64,000 bases of DNA, from assembly GCF_050947335.1 (NCBI RefSeq), contig NW_027473315.1:3596001-3660000 (forward strand), in the 5' to 3' direction. A program made the translations under genes and the position numbers. The DNA comes from Megachile rotundata (Eukaryota; Arthropoda; Insecta; Hymenoptera; Megachilidae). Within the stretch, counting starts at the first letter, position 1, and each line of letters begins with the position of its first letter. Positions 55,215-64,000 of the stretch are shown here, piece after piece. The notes under the pieces were generated by a model. It was not told the origin of the DNA. It was given only the letters and a program-made list of their open reading frames with translations, and did not search any database.

Positions 55215-58200
55215 GAAATTGTGATTGTGCTTGCATGATTGTGATTGTATGATTGTGATTGTATGATTGAGATTGTATGATTGTGATTGTATGCTTGCGA
55301 TTGTATGATTGTGATATTATGATCGTGATTGTATGATTGTATTTGGGAGATTGTATTTGGGATATTGTAATTGTATGATTGCGATTGTATGATTGTGATT
55401 GTATGATTGTAATTGTATGATTATGATTGTATGATTGTGATTGTATGATTGAGATTGTATGATTGTGATTGTATGCTTGCGATTGTATGATTGTGATTCT
55501 TTGATTGTGATTGTATGATTGTGATTGTATGATTGTGATTGTATGATTGTGATTGTATGATTGTGATTGTATGATTGTGATTGTATGATTGTGATTGTAT
55601 GAGTGTGATTGTATGATTGTGATTGTATGATTGTGATTGTATGATTGTGATAGTATGATTGTGATTGTATGATTGTGATTGTATGACTGTGATTGTATGA
55701 TTGTGATTGTATGATTGTGATAGTATGATTGTGAAAGTATGATTGTGATTGTACGATTGTGATTGTATGATTGTGATTGTATGATTGTGATTGTATGATT
55801 GTGACTGTATGATTGTGATTGTCTGATTGTGATTGTATGATTGTGATTGTATGTTTGTATTTGGGAGATTGTATTTGGGAGATTGTAATTGTATGATTGC
55901 GATTGTATGATTGTGATTGTATGATTGCGATTGTATGATTGTGATTGTATGATTGTGATGTATGATTGTGATTGTATGATTGTGATTGTATGATTGTGAT
56001 TGTATGATTGTGATTGTATTATTGTGATTGTATGATTGTGATTGTATGATTGTGATTGTATGATTGTGAAATTATGATTGTGATTGTATGATTGTGATGT
56101 ATGATTGTAATTGTATGATTATGATTGTATGATTGTGATTGTATGATTGAGATTGTATGATTGTGATTGTATGCTTGCGATTGTATGATTGTGATTGTAT
56201 GATCGTGATTGTATGATTGTATTTGGGAGATTGTATTTGGGATATTGTAATTGTATGATTGCGATTGTATGATTGTGATTGTATGATTGTGATGTATGAT
56301 TGTAATTGAATGATTATGATTGTATGATTTTGATTGTATGATTGAGATTGTATGATTGTGATTGTATGCTTGCGATTGTATGATTGTGATTGTATGATTG
56401 TGATTCTTTGATTGTGATTGTATGATTGTGATTGTATGATTGTGATTGTATGATTGTGATTGTATGAGTGTGATTGTATGATTGTGATTGTATGATTGTG
56501 ATTGTACGATTGTGATAGTACGATTGTGATTGTATGATTGTGATTGTATGATTGTGATTGTATGATTGTGATGGTATGATTGTGATTGTATGATTGCGAT
56601 TGTATGATTGTGATTGTATGATTGTGAAAGTATGGTTGTGATTATATGATTATGATTGTATGATTGTGATTGTATGTTTGTATTTGGGAGATTGTATTTG
56701 GGAGATTGTAATTGTATGATTGCGATTGTATGATTGTGATTGTATGATTGCGATTGTATGATTGTGATTGTATGATTGTGATGTATGATTGTGATTGTAT
56801 GATTGTGATTGTATGATTGTGATTGTATGATTGTGATTGTATTATTGTGATTGTATGATTGTGATTGTATGATTGTGATTGTATGATTGTGAAATTATGA
56901 TTGTGATTGTATGATTGTGATGTATGATTGTAATTGTATGATTATGATTGTATGATTGTGATTGTATGATTGAGATTGTATGATTGTGATTGTATGCTTG
57001 CGATTGTATGATTGTGATTGTATGATCGTGATTGTATGATTGTATTTGGGAGATTGTATTTGGGATATTGTAATTGTATGATTGCGATTGTATGATTGTG
57101 ATTGTATGATTGTGATGTATGATTGTAATTGAATGATTATGATTGTATGATTTTGATTGTATGATTGAGATTGTATGATTGTGATTGTATGCTTGCGATT
57201 GTATGATTGTGATTGTATGATTGTGATTCTTTGATTGTGATTGTATGATTGTGATTGTATGATTGTGATTGTATGATTGTGATTGTATGATTGTGATTGT
57301 ATGAGTGTGATTGTATGATTGTGATTGTATGATTGTGATTGTATGATTGTGATAGTATGATTGTGATTGTATGATTGTGATTGTATGACTGTGATTGTAT
57401 GATTGTGATTGTATGATTGTGATTGTATGATTGTGATTGTATGATTGTGATTGTATGATTGTGATTGTATGATTGTGATTGTATGATTGTGATTGTATGA
57501 CTGTGATTGTATGATTGTGATTGTATGATTGTGATAGTATGATTGTGAAAGTATGATTGTGATTGTACGATTGTGATTGTATGATTGTGATTGTATGATT
57601 GTGATTGTATGATTGTGACTGTATGATTGTGATTGTCTGATTGTGGTTGTGCGATTGTGATTGTACGATTGTGATTGTACGATTGTGATGGTATGATTGT
57701 GATTGTATGATTGAGATTGTATGATGGTGATTGTATGATTGTGATTGTATGATTAGGATTGTATGATTGTGATTGTTTGATTGTATTTGGGAGATTGTAT
57801 TTGGGCGATTGTATTTGGGAGATTGTAATTGTATGATTGCGATTGTATGATTGTGATTGTATGATTGCGATTGTATGATTGTGATTGTATGATTGTGAAA
57901 GTATGGTTGTGATTGTATGATTATGATTGTATGATTGTGATTGTATGATTGTGATTGTATGATTGTATTTGGGAGATTGTATTTGGGAGATTGTAATTGT
58001 ATGATTGTGATTGTATGATTGTGATTGTATGATTGTGATTGTATGATTGTGATTGTATGATTGTGAAAGTATGATTGTGATTGTATGATTGTGATTGTAT
58101 GATTGTGATTGTATGATTGTGATTGTATGATTGTGATTGTATGAGTGTGATTGTCTGATTGAGGTTGTGCGATTGTGATTGTACGATTGTGAATGTACGA

Positions 58201-59224
58201 TTGTGATTGTATGATTGTGATTGTATGAATATGATTGTATGATTGTGATTGCATGATTGTGATTGTATGATTGTGATTGTATGATTGTGATTGTATGATT
58301 ATGATTGTATGATTGTGATTGTATGATTGTGATTGTATGATTGTGATTGTATGATTGTGATTGTATGATTGTGATTGTATGATTGTGATTGTATGATTGT
58401 GATTGTATGATTGTGATTGTATGATTGTGATTGTATGATTGTGAAATTATGATTGTGATTGTATGATTGTGATGTATGATTGTAATTGTATGATTATGAT
58501 TGTATGATTGTGATTGTATGATTGAGATTGTATGATTGTGATTGTATGCTTGCGATTGTATGATTGTGATTGTATGATCGTGATTGTATGATTGTATTTG
58601 GGAGATTGTATTTGGGATATTGTAATTGTATGATTGCGATTGTATGATTGTGATTGTATGATTGTGATGTATGATTGTAATTGTATGATTATGATTGTAT
58701 GATTTTGATTGTATGATTGAGATTGTATGATTGTGATTGTATGCTTGCGATTGTATGATTGTGATTGTATGATTGTGATTCTTTGATTGTGATTGTATGA
58801 TTGTGATTGTATGATTGTGATTGTATGATTGTGATTGTATGATTGTGATTGTATGAGTGTGATTGTATGATTGTGATTGTATGATTGTGATTGTATGATT
58901 GTGATAGTATGATTGTGATTGTATGATTGTGATTGTATGACTGTGATTGTATGATTGTGATTGTATGATTGTGATAGTATGATTGTGAAAGTATGATTGT
59001 CATTGTATGATTGTGATTGTATGGTTGTGATTGTATGATTGTGATTGTATGATTGTGATTGTATGATTGTGATTGTCTGATTGTGGTTGTGCGATTGAGA
59101 TTGTACGATTTTGATTGTACGATTGTGATAGTATGATTGTGATTGTATGATTGTGATTGTATGATTGTGATGGTATGATTGTGATTGTATGATTGCGATT
59201 GTATGACTGTGATTGTATGATTGT
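55215..59224 (+). repeat. HOR block containing an 823-bp tandem duplication
   Basis: Two copies, about 55850-56672 and 56673-57495, share variants I noticed only here: TATTATTG at 56018 and 56841, and AATTGAATG near 56305 and 57128. GTTTG at 55853 and 56676 gives the same offset of 823 bp (59 units minus three). The GAAAGTATGG-TTGTGATTATAT marker lies at 56626 and next at 59225, 2599 bp apart. Later parts of the block (57.1-58.4 kb) resemble 18.9-20.0 kb. Confidence 0.75.
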
Positions 59225-62200
59225 GAAAGTATGGTTGTGATTATATGATTATGATTGTATGATTGTGATTGTATGTTTGTATTTGGGAGATTGTATTTGG
59301 GAGATTGTAATTGTATGATTGCGATTGTATGATTGTGATTGTATGATTGCGATTGTATGATTGTGATTGTATGATTGTGATGTATGATTGTGATTGTATG
59401 ATTGTGATTGTATGATTGTGATTGTATGATTGTGATTGTATGATTGTGATTGTATGATTGTGATTGTATGATTGTGAAATTATGATTGTGATTGTATGAT
59501 TGTGATGTATGATTGTAATTGTATGATTATGATTGTATGATTGTGATTGTATGATTGAGATTGTATGATTGTGATTGTATGCTTGCGATTGTATGATTGT
59601 GATTGTATGATCGTGATTGTATGATTGTATTTGGGAGATTGTATTTGGGATATTGTAATTGTATGATTGCGATTGTATGATTGTGATTGTATGATTGTGA
59701 TGTATGATTGTAATTGTATGATTATGATTGTATGATTTTGATTGTACGATTGAGATTGTATGATTGTGATTGTATGCTTGCGATTGTATGATTGTAATTG
59801 TATGATTGTGATTCTTTGATTGTGATTGTATGATTGTGATTGTATGATTGTGATTGTATGATTGTGATTGTATGAGTGTGATTGTATGATTGTGATTGTA
59901 TGATTGTGATTGTATGATTGTGATAGTATGATTGTGATTGTATGATTGTGATTGTATGACTGTGATTGTATGATTGTGATAGTATGATTGTGAAAGTATG
60001 ATTGTGATTGTATGATTGTGATTGTATGGTTGTGATTGTATGATTGTGATTGTATGATTGTGATTGTATGATTGTGATTGTCTGATTGTGGTTGTGCGAT
60101 TGTGATTGTACGATTTTGATTGTACGATTGTGATAGTATGATTGTGATTGTATGATTGTGATTGTATGATTGTGATGGTATGATTGTGATGTATGATTGT
60201 GATTGTATGATTGTGATTGTATGATTGTGATTGTATGATTGTGATTGTATGATTGTGATTGTATGATTGTGATTGTATGATTGTGATTGTATGATTGTGA
60301 AATTATGATTGTGATTGTATGATTGTGATGTATGATTGTAATTGTATGATTATGATTGTATGATTGTGATTGTATGATTGAGATTGTATGATTGTGATTG
60401 TATGCTTGCGACTGTATGATTGTGATTGTATGATCGTGATTGTATGATTGTATTTGGGAGATTGTATTTGGGATATTGTAATTGTATGATTGCGATTGTA
60501 TGATTGTGATTGTATGATTGTGATGTATGATTGTAATTGTATGATTATGATTGTATGATTTTGATTGTATGATTGAGATTGTATGATTATGATTGTATGC
60601 TTGCGATTGTATGATTGTGATTGTATGATTGTGATTCTTTGATTGTGATTGTATGATTGTGGTTGTATGATTGTGATTGTATGATTGTGATTGTATGAGT
60701 GTGATTGTATGATTGTGATTGTATGATTGTGATTGTATGATTGTGATAGTATGATTGTGATTGTATGATTGTGATTGTATGACTGTGATTGTATGATTGT
60801 GATTGTATGATTGTGATAGTATGATTGTGAAAGTATGATTGTGATTGTATGATTGTGATTGTATGGTTGTGATTGTATGATTGTGATTGTATGATTGTGA
60901 ATGTATGATTGTGATTGTATGATTGTGATTGTCTGATTGTGGTTGTGCGATTGTGATTGTACGATTTTGATTGTACGATTGTGATTGTATGATTGTAATT
61001 GTATGATTATGATTGTATGATTGTGATTGTATGATTGAGATTGTATGATTGTGATTGTATGCTTGCGATTGTATGATTGTGATTCTTTGATTGTGATTGT
61101 ATGATTGTGATTGTATGATTGTGATTGTATGATTGTGATTGTATGATTGTGATTGTATGATTGTGATTGTATGATTGTGACTGTATGATTGTGATTGTCT
61201 CATTGTGGTTGTGCGATTGTGATTGTACGATTGTGATTGTACGATTGTGATGGTATGATTGTGATTGTATGATTGAGATTGTATGATGGTGATTGTATGA
61301 TTGTGATTGTATGATTGTGATTGTATGATTGTGATTGTTTGATTGCATTTGGGAGATTGTATTTGGGCGATTGTATTTGGGAGATTGTAATTGTATGACT
61401 GCGATTGTATGATTGCGATTGTATGATTGTGATTGTATGATTGTGAAAGTATGGATGTGATTGTATGATTATGATTGTATGATTGTGATTGTATGATTGT
61501 GATTGTATGATTGTATTTGGGAGATTGTAATTGTATGATTGTGATTGTATGATTGTGATTGTATGATTGTGATTGTATGATTGTGATTGTATGATTGTGA
61601 AAGTATGATTGTGATTGTATGATTGTGATTGTATGATTGTGATTGTATGATTGTGATTGTATGATTGTGATTGTATGATTGTGATTGTATGAGTGTGATT
61701 GTCTGATTGAGGTTGTGCGATTGTGATTGTACGATTGTGAATGTACGATTGTGATTGTATGATTGTGATTGTATGAATATGATTGTATGATTGTGATTGC
61801 ATGATTGTGATTGTATGATTGTGATTGTATGATTGTGATTGTATGATTATGATTGTATGATTGTGATTGTATGATTGTGATTGTATGATTGTGATTGTAT
61901 GATTGTGATTGTATGAGTGTGATTGTATGATTGTGATTGTATGATTGTATTTGGGAGATTGTAATTGCATGATTGTGATTGTATGATTGTGATTGTATGC
62001 TTGCGATTGTATGATTGTGATTGTATGATTGTGATTCTTTGATTGTGATTGTATGATTGTGATTGTATGATTGTGATTGTATGATTGTGATTGTATGAGT
62101 GTGATTGTATGATTGTGATTGTATGATTGTGATTGTATGATTGTGATAGTATGATTGTGATTGTATGATTGTGATTGTATGACTGTGATTGTATGATTGT

Positions 62201-64000
62201 GATTGTATGATTGTGATAGTATGATTGTGAAAGTATGATTGTGATTGTATGATTGTGATTGTATGGTTGTGATTGTATGATTGTGATTGTATGATTGTGA
62301 TTGTATGATTGTGATTGTCTGATGGTGGTTGTGCGATTGTGATTGTACGATTTTGATTGTACGATTGTGATAGTATGATTGCGATTGTATGATTGTGATT
62401 GTATGATTGTGATTGTATGATTGTGATTGTATGATTGTGATTGTATGATTGTGATTGTATGATTGAGATTGTATGATTGTGATTCTATGCTTGCGATTGT
62501 ATGATTGTGATATTATGATCGTGATTGTATGATTGTATTTGGGAGATTGTATTTGGGATATTGTAATTGTATGATTGCGATTGTATGATTGTGATTGTAT
62601 GATTGTAATTGTATGATTATGATTGTATGATTGTGATTGTATGATTGAGACTGTATGATTGTGATTGTATGCTTGCGATTGTATGATTGTGATTCTTTGA
62701 TTGTGATTGTATGATTGTGATTGTATGATTGTGATTGTATGATTGTGATTGTATGATTGTGATTGTATGATTGTGATTGTATGATTGTGATTGTATGAGT
62801 GTGATTGTATGATTGTGATTGTATGATTGTGATTGTATGATTGTGATAGTATGATTGTGATTGTATGATTGTGATTGTATGACTGTGATTGTATGATTGT
62901 GATTATATGATTGTGATAGTATGATTGTGAAAGTATGATTGTGATTGTACGATTGTGATTGTACGATTGTGATTGTATGATTGTGATTGTATGATTGTGA
63001 TTGTATGATTGTGATTGTATGATTGTGACTGTATGATTGTGATTGTCTGATTGTGGTTGTGCGATTGTGATTGTACGATTGTGATTGTACGATTGTGATG
63101 GTATGATTGTGATTGTATGATTGAGGTTGTATGATGGTGATTGTATGATTGTGATTGTATGATTGTGATTGTATGATTGTGATTGTTTGATTGTATTTGG
63201 GAGATTGTATTTGGGCGACTGTATTTGGGAGATTGTAATTGTATGATTGCGATTGTATGATTGTGATTGTATGATTGCGATTGTATGATTGTGATTGTAT
63301 GATTGTGAAAGTATGGTTGTGATTGTATGATTATGATTGTATGATTGTGATTGTATGATTGTGATTGTATGATTGTATTTGGGAGATTGTATTTGGGAGA
63401 TTGTAATTGTATGATTGTGATTGTAGGATTGTGATTGTATGATTGTGAAAGTATGATTGTGATTGTATGATTGTGATTGTATGATTGTGATTGTATGATT
63501 GTGATTGTATGATTGTGATTGTATGATTGTGATTGTATGAGTGTGATTGTCTGATTGAGGTTGTGCGATTGTGATTGTACGATTGTGAATGTACGATTGT
63601 AATTGTATGATTGTGATTGTATGAATATGATTGAATGATTGTGATTGCATGATTGTGATTGTATGATTGTGATTGTATGATTGTGATTGTATGATTATGA
63701 TTGTATGATTGTGATTGTATGATTGTGATTGTATGATTGTGATTGTATGATTGTGATTGTATGATTGTGATTGTATGATTGTGATTGTATGATTGTGATT
63801 GTATGATTGTGATTGTATGATTGTGATTGTATGATTGTGAAATTATGATTGTGATGGTATGATTGTGATTGTATGATTGTGATTGTATGATTGTGATTGT
63901 ATGAGTGTGATTGTATGATTGTGATTGTATGAGTGTGATTGTATGATTGTGATTGTATGATTGTGATTGTATGATTGTGATAGTATGATTGTGATTGTAT
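59225..64000 (+). repeat. Last HOR block, cut by the window end
   Basis: The block starts at the GAAAGTATGG-TTGTGATTATAT marker. GAAATTATG recurs at 59476, 60299 and 63839. G-rich triplets, GATCGTG groups and the CTG-GCG-ACG cluster follow the standard order, with local losses (for example near 60185 and 61920). The array is still ordinary 14-bp units at base 64000, so its edge lies outside the window. Confidence 0.8.

Larger units (their letters stand above)
1..64000. repeat. 14-bp satellite array filling the whole window
   Basis: Every line of the window reads as head-to-tail copies of GATTGTGATTGTAT or close variants, always in the same orientation, with no unique segment and neither array edge. 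The canonical unit is G4 A3 T7 C0, about 29% GC, so the + strand is G/T-rich and almost free of C. Recurrent variants include GATTGAG, GATTATG, GATTGCG, GCTTGCG, GAGTGTG, GACTGTG, GATAG, GAAAG, GGTTGTG, an ATTCTTT ending, CTG/GCG/ACG clusters and GATTGTATTTGGGA. Some units are 13 bp (GATTGTGATGTAT). The longest runs of unchanged units I measured are 13 copies. The unit looks like a 6+8 composite (GATTGT + GATTGTAT). Function is unknown; satellites of this kind are usually heterochromatic. Array size could be affected by assembly. Confidence 0.98.

Noticed and set aside
1..64000. CRISPR array
   Set aside because: There are no unique spacers. Repeats are directly adjacent and every interval is itself a variant of the same 14-bp unit.
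1..64000. Bacterial replication origin iterons or DnaA boxes
   Set aside because: The array is far too long and regular, shows no TTATNCACA-type box, and has no rep or dnaA-like gene nearby.
1..64000. Secreted or cell-surface repeat protein, antifreeze-like or His/Asn-rich low-complexity protein
   Set aside because: No signal peptide, unique N- or C-terminal domain, intron boundary or promoter was seen, and the three frames are equivalent, which is not expected of a selected protein gene.
1..64000. Transposable element, tRNA or rRNA remnants
   Set aside because: No stretch departs from the 14-bp unit by more than small variants, so there is no room for such elements.

Overview
The window is one uninterrupted satellite DNA array with no unique sequence. 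From base 1 to base 64000 it is built from a 14-bp unit, GATTGTGATTGTAT on the + strand (ATACAATCACAATC on the other), in roughly 4,570 tandem copies. I find no credible protein gene, RNA gene, mobile element, CRISPR array or promoter. An array of this size and simplicity suggests a nuclear chromosome of a eukaryote with large satellite blocks (heterochromatin, pericentromere or subtelomere), assembled from long reads. The sequence alone does not identify the species.

The units are not uniform. Single-base variants, a G-rich variant (GATTGTATTTGGGA) and occasional 13-bp units (GATTGTGATGTAT) occur in a fixed order, and this order recurs as a higher-order repeat (HOR) of about 1.03-1.09 kb (74-78 units). 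These HORs are assembled into larger tandem duplications: blocks A, B and C starting at 19, 2561 and 5397; a 4.46-4.49 kb duplication (about 5810-10290 and 10291-14660); an exact-period 1804-bp duplication (about 13770-17377); a large 8.8 kb / 7.7 kb pair (about 22320-31129 and 31130-38790); 3.3-3.4 kb blocks from 41975 to about 51100; and small late duplications of 349, 433, 447, 461 and 823 bp. Most measured offsets fit whole numbers of 14-bp units minus one base per 13-bp unit, so copies were made and lost in unit register, as expected from unequal exchange or replication slippage.

The canonical unit has no C on the + strand, so the array is strongly strand-asymmetric. The - strand has no stop codon in the canonical unit in any frame. 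Because 14 is not divisible by 3, all three frames read the same 14-residue peptide repeat (about QSYNHNHTITIIQS). This explains the many long, overlapping - strand open frames, the longest being 1077 codons at 6393-9626. They start where a GTAT becomes GCAT and stop where a variant unit creates TTA, CTA or TCA. I treat them as non-genic. The interest of the window lies in the nested duplication history, the strand asymmetry and the frame-degenerate coding property, not in a gene system.
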